From Prevotella sp. (GTDB lineage Bacteria; Bacteroidota; Bacteroidia; Bacteroidales; Bacteroidaceae): a stretch of 32,309 bases of DNA. The position numbers and the translations under genes are program-made. Position 1 is the stretch's first letter; each line of letters begins with the position of its first letter. Shown here one piece after another: positions 7,613 to 15,333 of the stretch. The stretch spans positions 1 to 32,309 of the forward strand of contig JAGCDZ010000091.1 in NCBI GenBank assembly GCA_017650905.1. The letters are read 5' to 3'. Under the pieces are notes generated by a model. The model made no database searches. It was not told the DNA's origin and worked only from the letters and a program-made list of their open reading frames with translations.

Positions 7613-7717
7613 CAATAGTGTCCGAGTAGTTGGATGCGAAACCGCAACACTATTGAATTCCTAGGAATATGGGAAACACTTCATAATCCCAGTTTTAATC
7701 CCCTCGAATTCGAGGGG
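7613..7717. repeat. Cluster of three strong palindromes in gene-free DNA
   Basis: CAATAGTGT at 7613-7621 pairs perfectly with ACACTATTG at 7647-7655; ATTCCTAGGAAT at 7657-7668 is a perfect palindrome; and CCCCTCGAATTCGAGGGG at 7700-7717 is a perfect 18-bp palindrome followed by TTT. The last could act as a terminator in either direction. The rest of the 7597-8236 gap (about 640 nt) holds no convincing gene; a 71-codon minus-strand frame at 7661-7876 crosses the palindrome and is not supported. Confidence 0.75.
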
Positions 7718-8236
7718 TTTAGAAAAGGTGTAGGTTTGAATGCTTTCATGCTTTCGCCTACCCGTTGGATTGAATGACACAAAGGTTTTGGCACCTTCTG
7801 TGTCCCCTGGCTTGTAATTCCCAATTCCGAACGCGAAGAAATCCCTTTTGTTGAATACTGCTCCTGTGGCAGGCATCAGATATATGGCAATTTGCTAAGA
7901 TTCCGTTTGGACACTCTGATTAACTATTATCCAGTCTGTAACCATTGTATCGTTTAGAAATACTCAAAGAGGTTGGTCGGGCGCCACTAATCCTTTATAA
8001 TGCTGTTGAGTGCACACAAAGCCAGGAACGATTTGTAATTACACAACAGTCCTGACCCCGCGTTTTTTTAGAGGATTCAGTTGTCAAAGAATATTTGACT
8101 ACTACTGATGGCAAGAATTAAGGCTCAGTTTGAAAAGCATGCCCCACGCATTCATTTTTTCTACTCCCTATGAATGCATTATATTAAATAATGTGTTTTT
8201 TCTGAAGCAAATCATATAACTCTCAGGTTTTATTTG

Positions 8237-8244
8237 TATCTTTG
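8237..8244 (+). promoter_or_regulatory. -7 element before the methyltransferase gene
   Basis: TATCTTTG fits TAnnTTTG and is 23 nt upstream of the ATG. No TTTG is seen at the -33 position. Confidence 0.6.
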
Positions 8245-8267
8245 CACCATCAAGTACAAACAAAAAT

Positions 8268-9608
8268 ATGATAACAAAAGATATAAAACTCTCAGAACTG
8301 CCTGAATATGTGACGGAAGACGGACTGAAATTATATGGTAGTGCTTCTTATGAGACACAAATAGCTATTCTGAGTCACTATTTGCATTCTCTCAAAGATA
8401 AGCACGATATTGTATCAGGCACTAAACGTGACGAGATTCTCGAAATGATTCGTGACTATATAGAGTACAAGCATCAGCAAGAAAAGAAAAACCCCAAGTG
8501 GGAGGATGTCAGCGATGAGACAATTTGGATAGCTGCTGAAAGTCCATTGGAAAATGATCTGTTTGCAGACTTTTTTAATGTCCCCTTTCCTGCTCCAGAG
8601 AATCCAAAATTCACTTTCATTGACTTGTTTGCTGGCATTGGAGGTTTTCGTATTGCTATGCAGGAACTTGGCGGGAAATGCGTCTATTCGTCAGAGTTTG
8701 ATGCACAAGCTCAGCGTACCTATTTTGCCAACTATGGGGAGATGCCTTTTGGTGACATTACTAAAGAGATAACTAAGAGTTATATTCCAGATGGTTTTGA
8801 TATATTGTGTGGTGGCTTTCCTTGTCAGGCTTTCTCTTTAGCAGGCAAGCGTTTAGGCTTTGAGGATGAAACGCGCGGTACACTATTTTTTGAAATTGAA
8901 GAAATACTGCGTCGCAAGCAACCAAAGGCGTTCTTCTTGGAAAATGTGAAGGGGTTGATGATTCACAAGGGAGGTAAGACCATTGGAACAATTCTTGAAC
9001 ACCTTGATAGAGTTGGCTACGATGTGGTTCCACCTCAGACAGTAAACGCTATGGACTTTGGCGTTCCGCAGCATCGTGAACGTGTTTACATTATCGGTTT
9101 CCGCAAAGATCTACATATTGATGTCAACAATTACCACTATCCAGAGCCTCAGACCGTTGGCGATAAACGTCCACGTTTCCGCGATGTGATGGAAGAGAAT
9201 GAGGTGTCAGTGAAATACTATCTGTCTACTGTCTATGTGGAAACGCTGATACGTCACAAGGCACGCCATGAGGCAGCAGGTCATGGATTTGGCTACAAAA
9301 TTATCGATCTCGACGGAGTGGCAAATGCAATTGTTGTTGGTGGCATGGGTAGGGAGTGCAATCTAATTATTGACAAACGCCTCACAGACTTTACACCTAT
9401 AACAAATATCAAGGGTGAAGTGAATCGTGAAGGCATCCGCAAGATGACACCTCGCGAGTGGGCCCGCTTGCAAGGTTTCCCTGAGAAATTCAAGATTGTC
9501 GTTGCTGACGCCTCTGCCTATAAGCAGTTTGGCAACTCAGTAGCAATACCTGCCATCAAGGCAACGGCAGAGAATGAATTGAAATTGTTAGGACTTATAA
9601 ATGCATAA
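8268..9608 (+). CDS. DNA (cytosine-5) methyltransferase of a type II restriction-modification system
   Basis: A 446-residue C5 methyltransferase. Motif I is DLFAGIGGFR (119-128); motif IV is GGFPCQAFS with catalytic C186; motif VI is ENV (225-227); motif VIII is QHRERVYIIGF (268-278); motif X is QFGNSVAIP near the C-terminus. The variable target-recognition region lies between about 290 and 390. Residues 1 to about 115 form an extra N-terminal helical region ahead of the catalytic core; in some C5 methyltransferases such extensions have a regulatory role. It overlaps the restriction gene by 8 nt (ATGCATAA), and a vsr remnant follows, as expected for 5-methylcytosine systems. If the partner is HpaII-like, the target is probably CCGG, but this is inference. 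The whole island is visibly AT-richer than the sugar genes on either side. Confidence 0.96.
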   Translation: MITKDIKLSELPEYVTEDGLKLYGSASYETQIAILSHYLHSLKDKHDIVSGTKRDEILEMIRDYIEYKHQQEKKNPKWEDVSDETIWIAAESPLENDLFADFFNVPFPAPENPKFTFIDLFAGIGGFRIAMQELGGKCVYSSEFDAQAQRTYFANYGEMPFGDITKEITKSYIPDGFDILCGGFPCQAFSLAGKRLGFEDETRGTLFFEIEEILRRKQPKAFFLENVKGLMIHKGGKTIGTILEHLDRVGYDVVPPQTVNAMDFGVPQHRERVYIIGFRKDLHIDVNNYHYPEPQTVGDKRPRFRDVMEENEVSVKYYLSTVYVETLIRHKARHEAAGHGFGYKIIDLDGVANAIVVGGMGRECNLIIDKRLTDFTPITNIKGEVNREGIRKMTPREWARLQGFPEKFKIVVADASAYKQFGNSVAIPAIKATAENELKLLGLINA

Positions 9609-10782
9609 GGAAATGGCACCAAAACAACATAATAAGGAATTAAGTGGCAACAAAGGTGAATGGAGTGAAATATATGTATTTCTTCGTTTGTTGGACACAG
9701 GAAAGCTAAATGTAGCTGATAATGAATTGAATGCAATACCTAATGAGTTTTATCGTATTCTTGAAATCATACGTAAGGAAACGTTATCTTCAAATAACTA
9801 TATCCGTGGAATTGATACGGTTTCTATTTATGTTTGTAATAACGAAACCGGAGAAGAGGAAAATTTTACATACCCACTAAATGTATTTGCTGAAAAGGCA
9901 GACCATCTTCTTCAGCTTATTAAGGAAACAAAAGGAAGGTCATTTCAACTACCCGCAATAGCTTCTTTCTTGAAAGAATTGCGAGTAACATCTATAAAGG
10001 ATGTCGGACATAATCGTGACATTACCATAAAAATTGAAGATTTTCATACAGGTATGCCTCAAACCTTAGGCTTTAGTATAAAATCATTCCTTGGTAGTGA
10101 TTCAACGTTATTCAACGCAGGTTCTGGCACCAATTTCATCTATGAAGTGGTTTTGCCTGAAGGAATATCTATAAATTGTGGAGAGTTCAACAAGCATACC
10201 TATCCCATTTCAGGTCGTTTGACAGCACGTCTAAAGTCTCTCATTAATGATTATAATGCTACTATCGAGTTTAGAGGAGTTCAGTCAAGATGCCTTGCCC
10301 AGAACCTTGAAGCCATAGACGGTCATATGCCATTTATTCTTTCGCAGTTACTTCTGACAAGTGCCATTTATGGGAATACCTCTTTAAAGAAGTGTACAGA
10401 ATTACTGACAAAGAATAATCCTTTGGGATTTAACACTCAGACACATGGGAACATCTATGAGTATAAGGTGAAACGTTTCTTGCAGGATTGTGCACAAGGT
10501 ATGACTCCTGAAACGCCTTGGCTTGGCATTTATGATGCTACAGGTGGACAGATCATAGTAAAAGAAAATGGCGACGTTGTATGTTATCACATCTATGAAC
10601 TGAACCGTTTCCGCGATTTTCTCTTTAATTCTACAAAATTTGAAAGGCCATCAACAAGTGAAGACGAGAAGAATCCTGGTCATCCGCGCCCCAATGCCAG
10701 TAAGCACTTTTACTATGGATGGCTCTATGAGGAAAACGGACATTACTTTATGAAGATAAATCTTCAAGTTAGATCAAAGTGA
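9601..10782 (+). CDS. HpaII-like type II restriction endonuclease
   Basis: A 393-residue protein directly overlapping the methyltransferase stop codon. The N-terminal GNKGEWSEIYVFLRLLDTGKL and the middle segment GFSIKSFLGSDSTLFNAGSGTNFIYEV match what I remember of the RE_HpaII family. The DITIKIED strand (about 140-147) followed by GFSIKS (about 157-162) is a plausible PD-(D/E)xK-type metal site, although the catalytic residues are not certain. An in-frame ATG five codons in (MAPKQHN) is an alternative start. HpaII cuts CCGG, so that is the expected target. No break or frameshift is seen, so the enzyme should be active and needs the adjacent methyltransferase for self-protection. Confidence 0.8.
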   Translation: MHKEMAPKQHNKELSGNKGEWSEIYVFLRLLDTGKLNVADNELNAIPNEFYRILEIIRKETLSSNNYIRGIDTVSIYVCNNETGEEENFTYPLNVFAEKADHLLQLIKETKGRSFQLPAIASFLKELRVTSIKDVGHNRDITIKIEDFHTGMPQTLGFSIKSFLGSDSTLFNAGSGTNFIYEVVLPEGISINCGEFNKHTYPISGRLTARLKSLINDYNATIEFRGVQSRCLAQNLEAIDGHMPFILSQLLLTSAIYGNTSLKKCTELLTKNNPLGFNTQTHGNIYEYKVKRFLQDCAQGMTPETPWLGIYDATGGQIIVKENGDVVCYHIYELNRFRDFLFNSTKFERPSTSEDEKNPGHPRPNASKHFYYGWLYEENGHYFMKINLQVRSK

Positions 10783-10789
10783 TAAGATC

Positions 10790-11077
10790 ATGGACCACCT
10801 CACTTCGCAACAGGGACATCAAAACATGGCGGCGATTCGTGGCAAGGTCACGAAGCCTGAGATGATGGTGTTATGTGGTTTGTGTAAACGAGGTTTCATA
10901 TACCAGCTGAATCATAAGCAACTGCCTGAGCATCCAGACTTAGTGATGAGAAAATATCGTACATGCATCTTTTTAAATGGCTACTCTTGGCATGGGCATC
11001 TGGTGGATTCAAACACAATGGAGTATTCTGCTTGTTACAAGATAGTAGGAATGATGATGGCAGCTGAGGGATTATAA
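10790..11077 (+). pseudogene. vsr: Degenerate Vsr mismatch-repair endonuclease
   Basis: The first 70 or so residues clearly match Vsr: SQQGHQNMAAIRGKVTKPE, then the RGFIYQL strand, PDLVMRKYRTCIFLNGYSWHGH. Vsr cuts beside T in T:G mismatches that arise when 5-methylcytosine deaminates, and its gene typically accompanies C5 methyltransferases. Here HGC is replaced by NGY, no cysteine follows WHGH, and the remaining C-terminal half (the zinc cysteines and the RD...LGW...WEC region) is missing: the frame ends at 95 residues against about 135-150 in the family. In other frames the following DNA still spells fragments such as SRN and WQLRDYNN, which suggests frameshifts plus decay. Most probably inactive. 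Confidence 0.75.
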
Positions 11078-11094
11078 CAATTAACAAAAAGCCT

Positions 11095-12165
11095 ATGGAG
11101 AATCTTTACGCTATTTACTCATACAAGCTTGTCAAGGCCAACGACGAAGGCGACTGGACACAAGGAGAACAAGTAATTGTGACGGACATGGATGCAACCC
11201 AGGACTGGCTCTATCGGTTGTTTGGAAAGACACAAAACCTATTCCATGTTCAAAAGGGTGAAGGGGAAAGTGCAAAAAAATATACCTGTGAGGTATATGG
11301 CAACGATCATCGGATTGTGGCTCTAAGACTGCTTAACATCAAAGAACAGAGCTACTGGAAGCTGGTGAAGAACCCCAATGACCCGATGGGGGAGCTGATA
11401 AAAGACTTTTATGAATCGACTCCCTGCACCTATGTCATCATAGATTGCCGCAAGGGACAGAACACGATAGCAGTAAAGGTAGAGACGGATGCCTGGCGCA
11501 GCACCGACACGGTGTGCGAACTGATGGAGAATAGCATTAATCACCATTTAATGTCGTATGGGCGCGGTTTCAGGATAAAAATATATACGAAGATGCAAAA
11601 CCATGACTTTCTTGACTATTCGAGCCGACGTATCAAGAAGGAAGGACGAACATTAAAGAAGATGACTATCCGCTTCAAAACGGGGCAACTGAATCCCATA
11701 ATAGAAGCATTTGTAAAGAACAGTCCGTATCTGAAAGGCTTGTTTGACAGAATCAACAAGTATGAAGGCGCTTCAGGCGAACTGACGCTAAACAAGCCTA
11801 TGGGGGCTAAGTTGATTGACCGCCGCCGGCATGACATAGAGACTATGATTGCGCTGATTGCCAGTGACCCTCAGGGATATGGCATGGACTGGACTTTTGA
11901 CGACAACGTGATGCTTCGCTACGGTAAGGATAGTATATACGAATCCCCCATAGACCCGGAGGGCTCACTTGAACTGTTTCATTTGGGACGTAAGGCTGAA
12001 TCTGCTGTGCAATTGAATTTATTCAGCGAAGAGCAGGATTCAGCCCCCAATAAATACCTGCTTGAGGGATGGCTTGATAAAGTGGCAGAGGAAACTAAAA
12101 AAATGAAAGATGCAGAGACTGTTAAACCCAAGCGAAGCCGCTCTAATCGACGAAAGGTTTCATGA
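11095..12165 (+). CDS. Unrecognised protein A of the defence-island gene pair
   Basis: A 356-residue soluble protein with no signal peptide or membrane segment and no family that I recognise. The N-terminal third alternates beta strands and loops (LYAIYSYKLVKAN...GEQVIVTDMD), with CTYVIIDCRKGQNTIAVKVE around residues 103-122. The middle (about 165-235) is basic and helical: RRIKKEGRTLKKMTIRFKTG. The C-terminus ends in a highly basic tail, KPKRSRSNRRKVS, suitable for nucleic-acid binding. It begins 17 nt after the vsr remnant and its end overlaps the next gene by 56 nt, so the two are probably one unit. Location directly after a restriction-modification system suggests defence or regulation, but that is guilt by association. 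Confidence 0.75.
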   Translation: MENLYAIYSYKLVKANDEGDWTQGEQVIVTDMDATQDWLYRLFGKTQNLFHVQKGEGESAKKYTCEVYGNDHRIVALRLLNIKEQSYWKLVKNPNDPMGELIKDFYESTPCTYVIIDCRKGQNTIAVKVETDAWRSTDTVCELMENSINHHLMSYGRGFRIKIYTKMQNHDFLDYSSRRIKKEGRTLKKMTIRFKTGQLNPIIEAFVKNSPYLKGLFDRINKYEGASGELTLNKPMGAKLIDRRRHDIETMIALIASDPQGYGMDWTFDDNVMLRYGKDSIYESPIDPEGSLELFHLGRKAESAVQLNLFSEEQDSAPNKYLLEGWLDKVAEETKKMKDAETVKPKRSRSNRRKVS

Positions 12166-13300
12166 CAATGCCCTGCTCCAAGCATGCAAAATAGTGTGGC
12201 CTGGGCGGCAGGATGAGATTGTAAGTGTGATGGCTCGTTCAGAAGATATATTCTGCGAGTCTGCTTGGCTGATGGATGAAATTATAGATACCGACGAGGA
12301 TATTGATGTCGTAAATTTGGCATATGGGCTTTGGTCTAATGTGGTTTCTGACATTGGCCAATGGAACAATGGCATATCTTTGGCTGACCGCTACCTTATA
12401 GTCTCAACTATTTTTCATCTTGTAGCTACATCTTTTAGCCTGCATTGGCATTCATACTATTGTGATACACTTCGCGATGCTCTGCTAACTGTCGTAGACG
12501 AAAAGCGTCCATCACCAAGGGACTTGCACGATTATCAACAACTTGATCGGCAACAAGAAGAACTGTTAGAAGCTATTATTCCATGCTCTCAAATGCTAAA
12601 TGATTGGGTGAACGAATACATTGACAATTCAGATTTCTATCTCATTGAAGAGATTGATATGGCGCTCACCCCACCACAAAACGTAAAGCCAGAAAAGCCG
12701 GAAAGTGGGAAAGCAGACAAGAAGGCATTTGACCCAGACACCTTTAGGGAAACTTTCACCTATTGGCCAGATGGCATGAAACAAGAGGAAAGGGACATCA
12801 GGCTGAAAATGGCCTTCAACAGGATGCGGGGTACATTGATAGACCGCAATACCCACTATGACACATTTGAAGCCTTGCTAAGCGGCAAACCTCTTGATGT
12901 TAAGATAGTGTGGATTGGTATTAACTCCCAGCTACGTGAATTGTTCAGCCAACTTGTAACAAAGAAAAAACTATTAAAAAAGCCAACTGGCGGTTTGAAC
13001 CAAATACTTACAGCTAGATTCAAAAAGGCTGACGGCACACTATTCACTGCCAACGAAATAAAAGATGCTGGTAGCGACGGAGATATGAGTGCTGTTAATG
13101 ATGTCGTAGTATTCCTAACTCCATCGCCAGTAGCGATGGAAGATTTAGAGACCCAATTAAGGCGAATCCAAACTGAAGAACTGGAACGCGCAGAATTGAG
13201 AGGCATGAAAGATAACAAGCATCAAGAGCATTTGCCCAAGGGTACGAATCTTAGTTCTAAGCCAAACCAGCATACACACAAGAACAACAAGAAATCCTAA
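12110..13300 (+). CDS. Unrecognised protein B of the defence-island gene pair
   Basis: A 396-residue soluble protein that I do not recognise. Residues 1 to about 195 look all-helical and acidic (SEDIFCESAWLMDEIIDTDEDIDVVNLAYGLW), followed by a Pro/Lys-rich linker about 198-215. The C-terminal part has KIVWIGINSQLRELFSQLVTKKKL and ILTARFKKADGTLFTANEIKDA, a W-x-G...L layout that I associate with RteC-like and other Bacteroidetes mobile-element proteins. The tail is very His/Lys/Asn-rich. The chosen ATG gives a 56-nt overlap with gene A; the early residues read like real protein (IDERFHDNALLQACKIVW), which supports it over the next Met at about codon 41. Function unknown; partner of protein A by position. 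Confidence 0.72.
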   Translation: MQRLLNPSEAALIDERFHDNALLQACKIVWPGRQDEIVSVMARSEDIFCESAWLMDEIIDTDEDIDVVNLAYGLWSNVVSDIGQWNNGISLADRYLIVSTIFHLVATSFSLHWHSYYCDTLRDALLTVVDEKRPSPRDLHDYQQLDRQQEELLEAIIPCSQMLNDWVNEYIDNSDFYLIEEIDMALTPPQNVKPEKPESGKADKKAFDPDTFRETFTYWPDGMKQEERDIRLKMAFNRMRGTLIDRNTHYDTFEALLSGKPLDVKIVWIGINSQLRELFSQLVTKKKLLKKPTGGLNQILTARFKKADGTLFTANEIKDAGSDGDMSAVNDVVVFLTPSPVAMEDLETQLRRIQTEELERAELRGMKDNKHQEHLPKGTNLSSKPNQHTHKNNKKS

Positions 13301-13303
13301 GTA

Positions 13304-13516
13304 CTCTGCGTTTTACTCTGCGCTAGTTACATTTTCTTCTCTTTTGTTCTTTTTAACTTAATAGGGGCCGTTTTTTCTGTACTCCACTATAATTAGTATA
13401 TCTTAGACTTAATATTTTAGTTCAAGATATTCTTTTTATGGCAACTCCTTAACAATTATTTACTCATAGCCACTCCGCGTTTTATTGCATCTCCGCGTTT
13501 TACGAAAAACGCAGAG
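13304..13516. repeat. Iteron-like CTCYGCGTTTTA repeats and hairpin before the primase operon
   Basis: Direct copies lie at 13304-13315 (CTCTGCGTTTTA), 13316-13326 (CTCTGCGCTAG, diverged and directly adjacent), 13473-13484 and 13491-13502 (both CTCCGCGTTTTA), with an inverted copy at 13505-13516 (AAAAACGCAGAG). The last two form a hairpin with an 11-bp stem and one mismatch. Between 13327 and 13470 the DNA is strongly AT-rich. A further nested inverted repeat (CCCCT at 13520, GGTT/AACC inside, AGGGG ending at 13550) follows. The gene-free stretch is 13301-13587 and I see no clear TAnnTTTG promoter in it. Confidence 0.75.
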
Positions 13517-13587
13517 TTACCCCTCGCATAGGGTTTGAACGAACCAGGGGGAATTTAATGCCGTTGGGGGTAGTCATTTTTTAGATT

Positions 13588-13872
13588 ATGCAGACATATA
13601 TTTGTCGCGTAGTGTCACAGTCAGACGTGACCTACGTTGCCTCTCAAAAGGCAGAAGGAGGACAATTGTCCAAGTGTATGATCAGACTCAAAGAGTTTGG
13701 TGGTAAATTCGGAAATGAGTACGCATGTACCATGTTCGGAAATCTCGCTCAGTGTAAGTTCAACGAGGGTGACTTGGTGGCGGCTTCGCTGCGATTCCAG
13801 GTGCATGAGGTGAACGCGGCTGCCTATCAGGAAGTGATTGTAAACGACATTGTTAAACTGACAAACCATTAA
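13588..13872 (+). CDS. Small OB-fold-like protein, possible single-stranded DNA-binding protein
   Basis: A 94-residue protein predicted to be nearly all beta: QTYICRVVSQSDVTYVASQKAEGGQLSK, then CMIRLKEFGGKFGNEYACTMFGN, then DLVAASLRFQVHEVN and a final YQEVIVNDIVKL. The five-strand pattern, with EFGGKFGNEYACTMFGN resembling the central strands of SSB-like proteins, suggests an OB fold. It is the first gene of a tight five-gene operon that continues with primase and helicase-like proteins, which supports single-stranded DNA binding. I cannot assign a named family with certainty. Confidence 0.7.
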   Translation: MQTYICRVVSQSDVTYVASQKAEGGQLSKCMIRLKEFGGKFGNEYACTMFGNLAQCKFNEGDLVAASLRFQVHEVNAAAYQEVIVNDIVKLTNH

Positions 13873-13879
13873 TAAGGAT

Positions 13880-14278
13880 ATGGATAAGACAATCACAATC
13901 GACGGCCAGATTGCCGTTACCCTTGACAGAAGGGGTAGAGTGTTCAACATTCAGTTCATGCCTGATGATGAGATGGCCCCGGTTTTAGACCAAAGCAGTA
14001 TCACCACTGGCAGGTTACAACAGATACGCAACGGCGCGTTCGATTACACAGCCAACAAGTCTCGCATTAAAGCCAATTCAGATCTGATTCGGAAGGCGGC
14101 TCATGGCAGATTAAGCGGAACGCGGGACAATGCGTTTCAGTTGACATTGAAATGCTTTGCTTCAGAAGCCATCGACTGGCAGCGTGCGTTTGTCACAGAA
14201 ACGGTCGACATCATGACCGACCTGATGGGACCAGAGCGCATGAGAAGTATCTTAAAGGAATTGATTATTAAACTTTAA
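13880..14278 (+). CDS. Unrecognised small protein of the primase operon
   Basis: A 132-residue soluble protein lying 7 nt after the OB-fold-like gene and 5 nt before the VirE-N gene, so it is certainly in the operon. The N-terminal 30 residues are beta-like (KTITIDGQIAVTLDRRGRVFNIQFM). The rest is helical and basic: TGRLQQIRNGAFDYTANKSRIKANSDLIRKAAHGRLSGTRDN. No membrane segment or signal peptide is visible and no family is recognised. Its basic central segment and position suggest a DNA-binding accessory of replication, which remains inference. Confidence 0.75.
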   Translation: MDKTITIDGQIAVTLDRRGRVFNIQFMPDDEMAPVLDQSSITTGRLQQIRNGAFDYTANKSRIKANSDLIRKAAHGRLSGTRDNAFQLTLKCFASEAIDWQRAFVTETVDIMTDLMGPERMRSILKELIIKL

Positions 14279-14283
14279 AGGTT

Positions 14284-14850
14284 ATGGAAATGAATTATCT
14301 TATGTCGTATTTCAGCGCACCAATCACAAACAAGGTGCCATTGACAAAGTTAAGTTTACTAGAAGTGGCCAGGATCATTGCAAGTCCCGAACTGGAGCCG
14401 CAGACCTTGGCCCTGCGTAAGATTGCAGACGAAGTAGAGGCTCGTAGGTATAAAGGCTTCAACTTCCCATACGTGACTCCGGCTGGCGTATTCTCCTATT
14501 GCAGCGACCAATCGTTGATCAGTCCCTCTGAGGTGCTTTGCATGGATTTAGACCATATTCAAGATGTAAATGGCCTGAAGCAGAAGCTGATAGCAGATCG
14601 CCTCTTCGAGACGTTGATGGCTTTCCGTTCGCCTTCAGGTGATGGTTTGAAATGGTTCCTCAAAATCGACCTCTCGAAGTGTAGTCATCGCCAGTGGTTC
14701 GATGCCGTCAGAAACTATCTGATGTCGCCAGCCTATGGTCTTGGTCCCAAACAGGCTGATCCTTCGGTCAGAAATGAGTCGAGAGCCTGTTTTCTCTGTT
14801 ACGACCCTGAGGTGTACGTGAATCCCGACCTGATGACAGATTACAGATGA
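14284..14850 (+). CDS. VirE-N/BT4734-like primase-polymerase domain protein
   Basis: A 188-residue protein matching the BT4734-like N-terminal (VirE_N) domain, which belongs to the archaeo-eukaryotic primase group. CMDLDHI carries D88 and D90, the paired metal-binding acids; FRSPSGDGLKWFLKI (114-128) is the SGDGLK segment seen in this group; and ADPSVRNESRACFLCYDPEVYVN (about 158-180) matches the conserved end of the domain. The usual start is either M1 or M3. In many Bacteroidales this domain is fused to PriCT and helicase parts; here the parts are three separate overlapping genes. It overlaps the next gene by ATGA, and the overlap lies within a heptamer array. Confidence 0.85.
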   Translation: MEMNYLMSYFSAPITNKVPLTKLSLLEVARIIASPELEPQTLALRKIADEVEARRYKGFNFPYVTPAGVFSYCSDQSLISPSEVLCMDLDHIQDVNGLKQKLIADRLFETLMAFRSPSGDGLKWFLKIDLSKCSHRQWFDAVRNYLMSPAYGLGPKQADPSVRNESRACFLCYDPEVYVNPDLMTDYR

Positions 14851-14852
14851 CA
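14832..14852. repeat. Heptamer array across a stop/start overlap
   Basis: GATGACA, GATTACA and GATGACA with an exact 7-nt period encode the last residues of the VirE-N protein and contain the ATGA overlap that starts the next gene. Confidence 0.8.
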
Positions 14853-15320
14853 GTTTGGGAAATGGATAATCAGAATACCACAGGATTCGACCCTCTGGCT
14901 TGGTTGGGTCAGCAGGACACGACGGACGGCAAAAGCTCGCAGCCTGTCGATACTCCCAATCAGCAGCCCTCAGCCCGCCAGCCTCTTTCACCTGCGGAAG
15001 AGCTGGCCAAGGCTATGGCTGTCGGCCAAGAGCTTGCCAAGAGAGGTTGTAGCATCGCCGATGATTATCGCGACTACCTGAAGCTGGGCTTTGCACTGGC
15101 CAACGGATTGGGCTGCGAAGGCCGCAGTCTCTATCACATGTTATGCTCGATGAGTCCGAAATACCGTGCCGCTGACTGTGAACAGAAATGGCAGGAATGT
15201 ATGCACAAGGCCGACGGACGCACCAGCATCGCTACCTATTATCATATGGCCCGGCAAGCAGGGATAGACATCAGCGCTGTGGCCAAAGAAGTAAGGAAAG
15301 ATTTTTATTATTCACATTAA
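14847..15320 (+). CDS. PriCT-like primase C-terminal domain protein
   Basis: A 157-residue protein. Residues 1-50 are a Gln/Pro/Ser-rich, probably disordered leader; residues about 75-145 (DDYRDYLKLGFALANGLGCEGRSLYHML...SMSPKYRAADCEQKWQECM...TSIATYYHMARQAGID) follow the pattern of PriCT-type primase C-terminal domains, with the W and the G-T/S-I...A...G end. The start used here overlaps the upstream stop codon by 4 nt; MDNQNTT six codons in is an alternative. It most likely works with the VirE-N protein as the second half of a split primase and precedes the helicase-like gene by 13 nt. Confidence 0.78.
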   Translation: MTVWEMDNQNTTGFDPLAWLGQQDTTDGKSSQPVDTPNQQPSARQPLSPAEELAKAMAVGQELAKRGCSIADDYRDYLKLGFALANGLGCEGRSLYHMLCSMSPKYRAADCEQKWQECMHKADGRTSIATYYHMARQAGIDISAVAKEVRKDFYYSH

Positions 15321-15333
15321 AACAGTTTAGATT

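Noticed and set aside
7661-7876. A 71-codon minus-strand frame in the palindrome region
   Set aside because: It runs through a perfect 18-bp palindrome, has no promoter or recognisable motif, and is probably chance or a remnant too decayed to name.
13520-13560. tRNA-like GGGTTTGAACGAACC segment
   Set aside because: Only a T-loop-like string is present; no acceptor stem, anticodon arm or D arm can be drawn around it.
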